From CAWKEY01 sp963848675 (lineage in GTDB: Bacteria; Pseudomonadota; Gammaproteobacteria; Methylococcales; Methylomonadaceae), in contig CAWKEY010000030.1 in NCBI GenBank assembly GCA_963848675.1, positions 1-64,000 on the forward strand: a stretch of DNA of 64,000 nucleotides. Direction: 5' to 3'. Each line of letters begins with the position of its first letter. Within the stretch, counting starts at the first letter, position 1. Position numbers and translations under genes: made by a program. Below are positions 9,374 through 16,507 of this stretch, piece by piece. The notes beneath the pieces are model-generated. The model was not told the DNA's origin, ran no database searches, and was given only the letters and a program-made list of their open reading frames with translations.

Positions 9374-9883
9374 TTAAGGGGGCGAATAGAATGATTGCAA
9401 TATAACCACTGCGTTAGTGGAGCCACCCGTGGCTCTAACGGTAATTCTATAAGGCGTTGACGTTGGATTGGGCGGGCAGCCGGCGGGGTTGAAACAAGCC
9501 GCCGGCAATTGCTGAATGATATAAACCGGGGCGGCTATGCCATTGCCCAAGTTGGCCACTGTCGAAGTGGCTACCGGCTGGGTTGTCCAAAAGCTGTCGG
9601 TCATGATTGCGGTAGCGGTTGGGATGGTTGAAGCAGCCGAATAAAAGCCCCCCGTCCCAGCGTCAGAAAATGCTGGTGGTGTCGGGCTTAGACTGGCTTC
9701 GGCGGCTTTAAGCGCCGATTCGGCGGACTGGAAAGCCAAGTCTTTATCGCGCATATTGCCAGCCATTTTTTCTTCCAGCGAAGTGGTCTGCATGCCGGTG
9801 ATGCCGATCAGGGTCAGTAACAACAGCATGATCAGGCTGATAACCAGTACCGCACCGAATTGTTGCTTATAACACTTATGCAT
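9374..9883 (-). CDS. pilX: Type IV pilus minor protein PilX
   Basis: A 169-residue PilX-family minor pilin. The N-terminal segment FGAVLVISLIMLLLLTLIGITGMQTTSLEEKMAGNMRD carries the PilX motif: a membrane helix without a strongly charged residue at position 5, followed by the conserved SLEEKMAGN stretch and the FQSAESALKAAE helix. It sits 15 bp after pilW and upstream of pilY1. Minor pilins PilV, PilW and PilX prime pilus assembly together with PilY1 at the inner membrane. No abnormality is visible. Confidence 0.88.
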   Translation of the reverse strand: MHKCYKQQFGAVLVISLIMLLLLTLIGITGMQTTSLEEKMAGNMRDKDLAFQSAESALKAAEASLSPTPPAFSDAGTGGFYSAASTIPTATAIMTDSFWTTQPVATSTVANLGNGIAAPVYIIQQLPAACFNPAGCPPNPTSTPYRITVRATGGSTNAVVILQSFYSPP

Positions 9884-9898
9884 AACACTCGCCTCCCA

Positions 9899-10969
9899 TC
9901 AAGGCAGCCGGTTGCGAACGGCAATGGTTGAGTTAAAAACCCTTCTGATTCTTCGATCGGTCGGCGTAGTGGCAGCGCTGGTGGGTAAAGGATAGTTGTA
10001 TGCCAAGGGCTGAGCGGCCAGATTGTCATCAATGGTTCTGGCCAACAGACTGATGCGGACGCTGACGACATTGGCCATATTCGTCACATTATTTGCCGAT
10101 ACATAATAATTGGCTGTTCCATCTGGCGTTACATCAGTATCTTCACCATATAAGATCTGCATTTGCTCAATGCCTTCCACTAATTCTTGAGCGTCATTTG
10201 AGCCAACTCGGCGGTAAAGAGAAGGTTGGCCGTTACTTGTTCTGACGTAATAGCTGATAGTGTTGATCGGATAAACTTGCGCACCGACATAGGTTTTACC
10301 CAAATCATCAGTTGCATTGCACGGTTCACAAGGCGATGCATTAGCGCCTATGTTATGCGAAAGAACAGTTCCTGCTACTCCAGTGACCTGAAAGACTGCG
10401 GCAGCCGAGCAGTCGGAAACCACTACTGTTGTGTAATTGTTCGCACCATTAGACTTCAAAAACCCTGTGGTTTTTAAATTGGTGCTGGTGGCAGTTGCGT
10501 CTAGCGTAAGGGGCTCATCACCAACTTTAGGAGGGCTAGTGCTTGCCGGATGAGCAGTCACCGTAAAGCTTTGGCCATCTGCGCGGCGAATGGTGATAAC
10601 ATCGGAGCCGCCGAGCGGAGAAGTGATTGCTGCGTTTATCGTAGGAGTCCATGCTGTTGCCGAGGTTGATTCAAAACCTTGTATTGCTGTACCGAAATTA
10701 TTTAAAAAATCCGTTGGCGAATTCAGATTGTTTGTCAACGTAGCACCACTGTTACAGCCGATAAATCCCGCCATACGGATGTCCTTGGCTAAAAAATCCA
10801 TCGCAAAACGACCGTTTTCCTGCAATCTGGATAACCCTTCCTGCATTCGGTAAGTTTGTTTGCTGCCAATAAAAAGCTGTATCACTCCACCCAATATAAA
10901 TGCGCCAATCAATAAGGCAATCATGATTTCTATCAGGGTCATGCCAGTTTGATAGGGTTTATTCTTCAT
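9899..10969 (-). CDS. pilW: Type IV pilus minor protein PilW
   Basis: A 356-residue minor pseudopilin. The leader MKNKPYQTG precedes MTLIEIMIALLIGAFILGGVIQLFIGSKQTY, a class III prepilin signal with glutamate at position 5. The rest matches the PilW layout: LQENGRFAMDFLAKDIRMAGFIGC near residues 45-70, then a globular domain containing several cysteines (including CEPCNATDD), and the C-terminal VRISLLART strand. Its ATG overlaps the pilV stop codon (ATGA), showing translational coupling. Confidence 0.9.
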   Translation of the reverse strand: MKNKPYQTGMTLIEIMIALLIGAFILGGVIQLFIGSKQTYRMQEGLSRLQENGRFAMDFLAKDIRMAGFIGCNSGATLTNNLNSPTDFLNNFGTAIQGFESTSATAWTPTINAAITSPLGGSDVITIRRADGQSFTVTAHPASTSPPKVGDEPLTLDATATSTNLKTTGFLKSNGANNYTTVVVSDCSAAAVFQVTGVAGTVLSHNIGANASPCEPCNATDDLGKTYVGAQVYPINTISYYVRTSNGQPSLYRRVGSNDAQELVEGIEQMQILYGEDTDVTPDGTANYYVSANNVTNMANVVSVRISLLARTIDDNLAAQPLAYNYPLPTSAATTPTDRRIRRVFNSTIAVRNRLP

Positions 10970-11415
10970 AACCGAAAGCTCGTTTGAAAATTGAGGTTAT
11001 TGTCATCAGCCCGGTCATCTTTCCAAGTAACAGTAATGGTATAAACACCGCCAGCAACAGCTATGCTACCCGAGCCGCTGGGCAAGGTGGAAGTAACAGC
11101 ACTGCTCCATTCAAAGAGATCATTTTCAGCCATTTGAGTAGGTGTGCAGCTTGTTGTATTTAAGCAGGTGGCTATGCCAGCAGTGGGAATGGCGCCGGTA
11201 TATCTGGTCAGCGCGGCGGTACTGGTATTGGCCCGCATTCTGTCCGCCAAGTCATAAGCCAATTGTGTTGCCTGGCTGCGGTTGTAAGCACTCTGGTTGT
11301 TACCAAGACTGGTTGCTTGCAAGCCTGCCAAGCCGAGCAAGCCGACGGCCAGCACCAGCATGGCAATCAGGACTTCGATTAAAGTAAAGCCTTTGTTTTT
11401 GATTAAATTTGTCAT
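10966..11415 (-). CDS. pilV: Type IV pilus modification/minor pilin PilV
   Basis: A 149-residue prepilin with the signal KNKGFTLIEVLIAMLVLAVGLLGLAGLQA, characteristic of PilV (the LAVGLLGLAGLQ pattern), followed by the NRSQATQLAYDLADRMRAN helix. The ATG at 11415 gives the standard short basic leader; the open frame extends 39 codons further upstream but that part shows no pilin features. It overlaps pilW by four bases and follows fimT by 23 bp, within one leftward operon. Confidence 0.88.
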   Translation of the reverse strand: MTNLIKNKGFTLIEVLIAMLVLAVGLLGLAGLQATSLGNNQSAYNRSQATQLAYDLADRMRANTSTAALTRYTGAIPTAGIATCLNTTSCTPTQMAENDLFEWSSAVTSTLPSGSGSIAVAGGVYTITVTWKDDRADDNNLNFQTSFRL

Positions 11416-11438
11416 TGGTATTATCTGACTTGCTCGGC

Positions 11439-12014
11439 TTATGGGCAGGATGTTGCCGGAGAAGAGACATAAGCCCTGCCTATTGTGTTGAGTGTAATGG
11501 CTCTTGAGTTTGAAGTATCTGTGCCTTGGCATAACCTGTAGGTATCGCCAGCACCACCCTTGCTCATTCCTGTTGCCAGGTAAGCGGCGTAATCTTCAAA
11601 TGTGCTGCTACCTGTTCTCAGCGTAAATCCTGAAGGAAGAGCTTCATAGGTTCGTAATAAACAATCTTCGCTAGGGGATCCGTTAGCATTGCTTTCGCAC
11701 AAGTTAGTGTCAGCATCATCATTAAAAGAATTACTACCATCGCTATCAACAAAAATATCCCAACCCGATTCCCATTGGCCGCTTGTGGAACCTTTTCGTC
11801 TGACTGTAACCTGAATTCCTCTTTTAATGGCCTCGCTTTTAGCAAAGTTTAGTGTAGTCATCAGCTCATTGGCGTGAGTAGTTAAGCGGTTGCTTCTTAT
11901 GATCGCCGAAAAGCTGGGTATCGCAATTCCTAACACTATCGCAGCGATGGCGATGGTTACCATGAGCTCAACTAGGGTAAATCCTTTAGGTTTTTTGGGT
12001 CGTATGGTCTTCAT
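11439..12014 (-). CDS. fimT: GspH/FimT family minor pseudopilin
   Basis: A 191-residue pseudopilin. The leader MKTIRPKKPKG is followed by FTLVELMVTIAIAAIVLGIAIPSFSAIIRSNRL and then the GspH/FimT signature ELMTTLNFAKSEAIKRG (about residues 45-60). The central part WESGWDIFVDSDGSNSF is the conserved GspH domain core. The ATG at 12014 is selected for the typical leader. It is the first gene of the cluster fimT-pilV-pilW-pilX-pilY1-pilE and by position corresponds to FimU/FimT, which connects the tip complex to the major pilin. Confidence 0.88.
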   Translation of the reverse strand: MKTIRPKKPKGFTLVELMVTIAIAAIVLGIAIPSFSAIIRSNRLTTHANELMTTLNFAKSEAIKRGIQVTVRRKGSTSGQWESGWDIFVDSDGSNSFNDDADTNLCESNANGSPSEDCLLRTYEALPSGFTLRTGSSTFEDYAAYLATGMSKGGAGDTYRLCQGTDTSNSRAITLNTIGRAYVSSPATSCP

Positions 12015-12253
12015 AAAAGTGTTTTGATTGTGACCGGGCAATGGAATTGGCAGTAAATCCGACCCACCGGGCTTAATACTAGTGTAGAAATTAATGTCTG
12101 TATGTGAAACGCCGCACATATTTAAGACGCCTCTGCCGATAAATGACTTGGCCCAAGCTTGCTTGGTGGTTTTTATGGCTGCCCCTGTTGTCAATTTCCA
12201 GGGTTCCCGCTAACATGCGGGCTTGTCCTGCCTAATTTAATGGAGCCATAAGT

Positions 12254-12655
12254 ATGGCGCTCGCTCAAGAAGATTTATTACAGATACAAAAGCTTATCGA
12301 TCAAAGCATTTCCGCGCGACCAGAGGCGCTGAATGCCAATGTGCGTTATGAGCTGGACATCCGCGAGCGCATTGTCCGCGTTGAGGAAGAACTTAAACAT
12401 CAGCGCGAATTAATGTTGCAAGGCTTTGAGATGAGCAACAAGCGGTTTGAAGAAATGCGTACGGATATGAATAAGCGTTTTGAGCAGGTTGATAAGCGCT
12501 TTGAACAAGTTGATAAGCGTTTTGAGCAAGTGGATAAGCGTTTTGAGCAAATGGATAAACATTTAACGGCTATTAGCAATCGCATGGACAGATTTATGTT
12601 CTGGTCGCTTGGCTTAACGGTTTCCGCTGTGATTGCGATTGTAAAATTGACTTGA
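12254..12655 (+). CDS. Small tail-anchored coiled-coil protein, copy 1
   Basis: A 133-residue protein of unknown function. Residues 1-60 form a helical N-terminal region (EDLLQIQKLIDQSISARPEAL). Residues about 70-105 consist of tandem heptads, KRFEQVD three times and then KRFEQMD, encoded by near-identical 21-bp units at about 12473-12557. A C-terminal hydrophobic segment (FMFWSLGLTVSAVIAIVKL) would anchor it in the inner membrane with the coiled coil in the cytoplasm. A near-identical paralogue with a different repeat number starts at 13600. Between them lies a DUF1640 protein with the same coiled-coil plus C-terminal membrane layout, suggesting a functional cluster. Upstream of the second copy ATG reads ATGAGTATGGCG; here the first codon is ATA, so translation must begin at 12254. 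Confidence 0.75.
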   Translation: MALAQEDLLQIQKLIDQSISARPEALNANVRYELDIRERIVRVEEELKHQRELMLQGFEMSNKRFEEMRTDMNKRFEQVDKRFEQVDKRFEQVDKRFEQMDKHLTAISNRMDRFMFWSLGLTVSAVIAIVKLT

Positions 12656-12789
12656 GCCTATGAGGCGAACCCGAGGCATGCTGCTAATTACTTCGGTTTC
12701 CGCATTGTTTCTTCGGCGCGACTTGCTTTCTGCGCTGGCACGGTTTGGCATATAATCGCAATTAGTTTGTAAACATGAGGCAACGCCAG

Positions 12790-13092
12790 ATGACGACCAT
12801 TACATTTGATACGCATGGTTTTGTTAAAAAACTCAAAGCCGTTGGCTTTACTGAGGAACAGGCCGAAGTGTTTGCCACAGAACAAGCGAGACTGATAGAA
12901 GATAAATTGGCTACCAAGAACGATCTTATGGAGATTGAAGCCCATTTGCAACGTGATATAAAACAGGCTGAGCTGCAATTGGCAGCCAAGATGGCCGATA
13001 ACAAAGCTGAGATGATCCGCTGGGTGGTTGGTGTTGGCATGCTGCAAATTACTCTGATTACTGCGTTGTTGCTGCGCCTTTTGCCCGCTTAA
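12790..13092 (+). CDS. DUF1640 (CCDC90-like) coiled-coil membrane protein
   Basis: A 100-residue protein with the DUF1640 pattern: ITFDTHGFVKKLKAVGFTEEQAEVFATEQARLIED, then LATKNDLMEIEAHLQRDIKQAE coiled coil, and a C-terminal membrane helix (LQITLITALLLRLLP). The family includes the mitochondrial calcium uniporter regulator CCDC90; bacterial members are small homo-oligomeric membrane proteins of unclear function. The ATG at 12790 starts the conserved block; an upstream in-frame ATG at 12775 is possible but lacks support. It sits between the two duplicated coiled-coil genes on the same strand. Confidence 0.8.
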   Translation: MTTITFDTHGFVKKLKAVGFTEEQAEVFATEQARLIEDKLATKNDLMEIEAHLQRDIKQAELQLAAKMADNKAEMIRWVVGVGMLQITLITALLLRLLPA

Positions 13093-13325
13093 AACTAAAA
13101 AATCACAATCTGTTGGCCGGGTAGGTAATCCATGACCGGGGACTGCAATCACCGGAACGACCATGCTATTCTTAACTTGAACGCAGGAGCATGGGAGCGC
13201 TATAGGGCGCAATAGCGTAGCGTATTGCGCCGAATGATTATCGGCAAACATAAGGTGCAATACGGCTAACGCCTATTGCACCCTATGAATTGCGCCTTAT
13301 CGGGTTATCACCAACCGTAACCAAC

Positions 13326-13358
13326 CCTTGTCCGGAAAAATCCGGGCGAGGTTTTTTT
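13326..13358 (+). terminator. Rho-independent terminator, rightward
   Basis: CCTTGTCCGGA pairs with TCCGGGCGAGG over 11 positions (including wobble pairs) around AAAA, followed by seven T residues. It lies about 230 bp beyond the DUF1640 gene, which is the nearest upstream gene on this strand. Confidence 0.7.
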
Positions 13359-13456
13359 GTTTTTGCACACGAAGCTGCAGGACAATCTCGGCTAATGGGT
13401 TTTTATTGCCCGTTTTGTTGTCAATCACCTGCGTTCTCGCTAACATGCTGGCTAGT

Positions 13457-13568
13457 AGTCAGTCATATTTATTATGACGGGTAAGCTGTAGGTGCGAATT
13501 TATTCGCACAGTGCGGATAAATCCGCACCTACTCTAATTCTGCCCGTCATAACAAAACTGACTGTGTA
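13457..13568. mobile_element. Palindromic MITE inserted in the leader of coiled-coil copy 2
   Basis: A 112-bp palindromic insertion. The ends share AGTCAGT and TTATGACGGG words in inverted orientation, and the core (13489-13531) is a hairpin. The short direct repeat CTAGT flanks it (13452-13456 and 13569-13573). Comparison with the matching leader at 12183-12250, which lacks the insert, shows the insertion occurred in a duplicated copy. A second copy of the 43-bp core lies at 23422-23464 with two mismatches. Confidence 0.7.
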
Positions 13569-13599
13569 CTAGTCCCGCTTATTTAATGGAGCCATGAGT

Positions 13600-14022
13600 A
13601 TGGCGCTCGCTCAAGAAGATTTACTACAGATACAAAAGCTTATCGATCAAAGCATTTCCGCGCGGCCAGAGGCGCTGAATGCCAATGTGCGTTATGAGCT
13701 GGACATCCGCGAGCGCATTGTCCGCGTTGAGGAAGAACTCAAACATCAGCGTGAACTAATGTTGCAAGGCTTCGAAATGAGCAACAAGCGCTTTGAAGAA
13801 ATGCGTACGGATATGAATAAGCGTTTTGAACAGGTCGATAAGCGTTTTGAACAAGTGGATAAGCACTTTGAGCAAATGGATAAACGGTTTGAACAAGTGG
13901 ACAAGCACTTTGAGCAAATGGATAAACATTTAACGGCTATTACCAATCGCATGGACAGATTTATGTTCTGGTCGTTAGGCTTGACTATTTCCGCTGTGAT
14001 TGCGATTGTAAAATTGACTTGA
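13600..14022 (+). CDS. Small tail-anchored coiled-coil protein, copy 2
   Basis: A 140-residue paralogue of the protein at 12254, nearly identical over the N-terminal 75 residues and the C-terminal membrane segment. Its heptad array is longer and mixed: KRFEQVD, KRFEQVD, KHFEQMD, KRFEQVD, KHFEQMD. The difference is one 21-bp unit plus exchange of H/M variants, typical of slippage or recombination between repeat units. An alternative ATG at 13594 adds Met-Ser. Function is unknown; the architecture suggests a membrane-tethered homo- or hetero-oligomer. Confidence 0.75.
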   Translation: MALAQEDLLQIQKLIDQSISARPEALNANVRYELDIRERIVRVEEELKHQRELMLQGFEMSNKRFEEMRTDMNKRFEQVDKRFEQVDKHFEQMDKRFEQVDKHFEQMDKHLTAITNRMDRFMFWSLGLTISAVIAIVKLT

Positions 14023-14029
14023 GCCTATG

Positions 14030-14645
14030 AGCAGCGGTATCTACACAACTTTTCTGCACAATAAAAACAAGGGGTTGCATCAACCACAAACGCCCTCTCT
14101 TGCTGGAGAGGGTTGGGGCGAAGAGATTAAAATCAAGCACTTACATTTCCCCTCATCCCAACCTTCTCCCTCTGGAGAAGGAGCCACAACACTTGTGTAG
14201 ATACTTATGCCTCAAGGGAGAAGGGGCTGATACTTGTGTAGATACCTATGGCCTATGAGACGGGCCCTGCCCGAACTTTCCCAGGCGAGGCTTTTTATGC
14301 CTGGCTGCATGACGGTAGCAGGGCAATAGAATACAACCTATAGTTTCTGATTGTTTTTCTGTGTCACCGCTCCTGCACAAATCTGTCTGAAACAGATTGA
14401 CATTAGCCGCGGTTGAAAAACTAAACGTTCGATTGAGCTGCCAGCCTTTGGATATTGTTGAGCAGGCTGTTGTATTTGACCGCTAAAGTCTCCGCGTCAA
14501 GAAAGCCGGTGACGTGGTTTTTTGTGCAGAATCTGGCGGGATTTAAAGTTTTCAGGAGAAATAGGTTTTGAGCCGGGAAGCCGGTTCCTGGCATGAAAAA
14601 ACACGGGCTGAGCAAGGCGCGCTCAACCCGGCTTCAGGCTATGTT
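14030..14645. repeat. Gene-free region with dispersed CTCTCC repeat
   Basis: No convincing gene lies here. Positions about 14091-14185 are one copy of a dispersed repeat with inverted CCCTCTC..GGAGAGGG and CTTCTCCCTCTGGAGAAGG elements; other copies are at 46260-46406 and 52201-52302. The phrase ACTTGTGTAGATACYTATG is directly repeated near 14192 and 14231. A minus-strand open frame at 14421-14615 is not recognisable. Confidence 0.55.
14595..14629 (-). terminator. Rho-independent terminator of comEA
   Basis: In the leftward direction GGGTTGAGC pairs with GCTCAGCCC around a 7-base loop and is followed by GTGTTTTTT. It lies 17 bp beyond the comEA stop codon. Confidence 0.8.
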
Positions 14646-14936
14646 TTAGTTCTTGTTTTGCTTGGCTGCAGGAGCTTCGGCATCACTGATCAAAATGTCC
14701 TTGATATTTTTTTGCACGGTTTTTTCGCCGATACCGGGTACTTTGACCAAATCTCCAGGGGTTTTAAAGGGGCCTTCTTTCTCTCTATATTTAATGATAT
14801 CTTCGGCTTTTTTAGGGCCTATGCCAGACAGCGCATCAGAAATAGTTTTCGCATCCGCTGAATTAATATTGACGGGCGCCGCCATGACACTGACAGCGAA
14901 CAGGGTGACGAATACAGCAATTATCAGTCTTTTCAT
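14646..14936 (-). CDS. comEA: ComEA-type helix-hairpin-helix DNA-binding protein
   Basis: A 96-residue exported protein: signal peptide MKRLIIAVFVTLFAVSVMAA, then a single tandem helix-hairpin-helix module (VNINSADAKTISDALSGIGPKKAEDIIKYRE ... LVKVPGIGEKTVQKN). This is the short gammaproteobacterial form of ComEA, a periplasmic double-stranded DNA receptor that helps pull DNA through the secretin during natural transformation. The tail (AEAPAAKQNKN) is disordered. It is a single gene with its own terminator. The presence of type IV pilus genes in the window is consistent with competence but does not prove it. Confidence 0.88.
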   Translation of the reverse strand: MKRLIIAVFVTLFAVSVMAAPVNINSADAKTISDALSGIGPKKAEDIIKYREKEGPFKTPGDLVKVPGIGEKTVQKNIKDILISDAEAPAAKQNKN

Positions 14937-15055
14937 ACTCTTGTTCCTTTTTTGAAAAAATTAACTTGAATTCAGGAATAGTCTAATAATCACAAAAAAA
15001 CAATGATGAACTATTCGCCCAAAGTGTAGTTGTTAGTGTCAATATTACAAATTCG

Positions 15056-16375
15056 TCAGCGGCCAATCGCGTAATATTGCAATCCGCTGCGCTTGACCAT
15101 CGTGGGCTCATACATGTTACGACCGTCAAAAATCACTTTATCCCGCAGTTGCTGGCTCAGGGCGTCGAAGTTGGGGCTGCGAAACTGTTTCCATTCGGTC
15201 ACAATCAGCAAAGCATCGGCCTGATTCAGCGCTTCTTTGGGAGAATCGCAGTAACTCAAACCGGCCTTGTTGCCATAAATGCGCCGCGCTTCCTGCATGG
15301 CTTCAGGGTCAAAAGCCTGAACGCTGGCGCCTGCCTCTATCAAGGCCTCCAGTAACACCCGGCTTGGCGCATCACGCATGTCATCAGTATTAGGCTTGAA
15401 GGCCAGTCCCCACAAGGCAAAGACCTTGCCGGTTAAAGCGCCCTGGTAGTGTTGATTGATCTTCTCGAACAAGCGGTGTTTTTGCCGGTTATTGACATTT
15501 TCTACGGCATTGAGCAGCTCGGCATGATAACCGACATCCTTTGCCGTTCGCTCCAGGGCTTTGACGTCTTTAGGGAAGCAGGAGCCGCCATAGCCGCAAC
15601 CGGGGTAAATGAAGCTGTAGCCGATACGGCTATCGGAACCTATACCCTGTCTGACCTGTTCAATATCGGCACCCATAAGTTCGGCCAAGTTGGCCAATTC
15701 ATTCATGAAGCTGATTTTCGTGGCCAGCATGGCGTTGGCGGCATACTTGGTTAATTCGGCCGAACGAATATCCATGTTAATCACGCGGTCGTAGCTGCGA
15801 TTAAACGGCGCATATAAGGCCTTAAGCAGCTCTGCGGTTCTGGGATTATCGGTACCGATAATAACCCGGTCCGGCTTCATAAAATCATTCAGTGCCGCAC
15901 CTTCTTTTAAAAACTCGGGATTGGAAACGACATCAAATTCGATGTCTTTACCGCGCGCGTTTAATATCTGCTGCATAGCCGCCTTGACTTTATCGGCAGT
16001 GCCGACCGGCACGGTGGATTTATCCACCACCACCCGGTAATCATGCATATGTTCGGCAATGCTTTTGGCCACCGCCAATACATATTGCAAATCGGCGGAA
16101 CCGTCTTCATCAGGCGGTGTGCCCACCGCTATAAACTGAAACAGGCCATGGTCAACAGCCTCTTTGACATCCGCGGTAAAGCGCAGGCGGCCTTCGGCCT
16201 GATTTTCCTTGACCATAGCCTCCAATCCCGGCTCGTAAATAGGGATGATGCCCTGCTGGAGCTTTTCTATCTTGCCGGCATCGACATCCATACACAGAAC
16301 ATCATTACCGACTTCTGCCAAACAGGCACCGCTAACCAGGCCTACATAACCGCTCCCGAATATACTAATTTTCAT
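15056..16375 (-). CDS. ugd: UDP-glucose 6-dehydrogenase
   Basis: A 439-residue NAD-dependent enzyme oxidising UDP-glucose to UDP-glucuronate for polysaccharide synthesis. The N-terminus MKISIFGSGYVGLVSGACLAEVGNDV is the Rossmann nucleotide-binding motif. The catalytic cysteine lies in FIYPGCGYGGSCFPKDVKAL near residue 265, the catalytic lysine in ANAMLATKISFMNELANL, and the C-terminal domain carries WGLAFKPNTDDMRDAPS. The ATG at 16375 starts the Rossmann motif; ten upstream codons are dispensable. It is divergent from relA with a 132-bp gap. Confidence 0.95.
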   Translation of the reverse strand: MKISIFGSGYVGLVSGACLAEVGNDVLCMDVDAGKIEKLQQGIIPIYEPGLEAMVKENQAEGRLRFTADVKEAVDHGLFQFIAVGTPPDEDGSADLQYVLAVAKSIAEHMHDYRVVVDKSTVPVGTADKVKAAMQQILNARGKDIEFDVVSNPEFLKEGAALNDFMKPDRVIIGTDNPRTAELLKALYAPFNRSYDRVINMDIRSAELTKYAANAMLATKISFMNELANLAELMGADIEQVRQGIGSDSRIGYSFIYPGCGYGGSCFPKDVKALERTAKDVGYHAELLNAVENVNNRQKHRLFEKINQHYQGALTGKVFALWGLAFKPNTDDMRDAPSRVLLEALIEAGASVQAFDPEAMQEARRIYGNKAGLSYCDSPKEALNQADALLIVTEWKQFRSPNFDALSQQLRDKVIFDGRNMYEPTMVKRSGLQYYAIGR

Positions 16376-16507
16376 GTTTGTTTTTTCCGTTAATAAATAT
16401 GACACCCGCTATCAATTAGGGCTCATTGGCTTTTTTCATGCATTTGAAATTGATGGCGGTTAGCCTAACATGATTGCCAAGTTTTCCTAATCGTTTACAA
16501 TCGGCCG

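Larger units (their letters stand above)
13093..13599. other. Intergenic region with hairpins, a terminator and a MITE
   Basis: No gene is supported in this 507-bp gap. It holds inverted repeats around 13207-13232 (GCGCAATAGCGTAGCGTATTGCGC overall, imperfect arms) and 13251-13286 (GGTGCAATACGGCTAACGCC and its near complement), a strong terminator at 13326-13358, and a palindromic MITE at 13457-13568. Its last part (from about 13417) is a duplicate of the leader of the first coiled-coil gene, interrupted by the MITE. Confidence 0.55.

Noticed and set aside
12473..12560. Short tandem repeats as a CRISPR array
   Set aside because: The 21-bp units are contiguous, in frame and encode protein heptads, with no spacers.
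13290..13484. 64-codon rightward open frame
   Set aside because: It reads through a terminator hairpin and a duplicated leader; no coding character.
14421..14615. 64-codon minus-strand open frame upstream of comEA terminator
   Set aside because: Its N-terminal half runs across repeat DNA and it has no recognisable domain or ribosome binding site.
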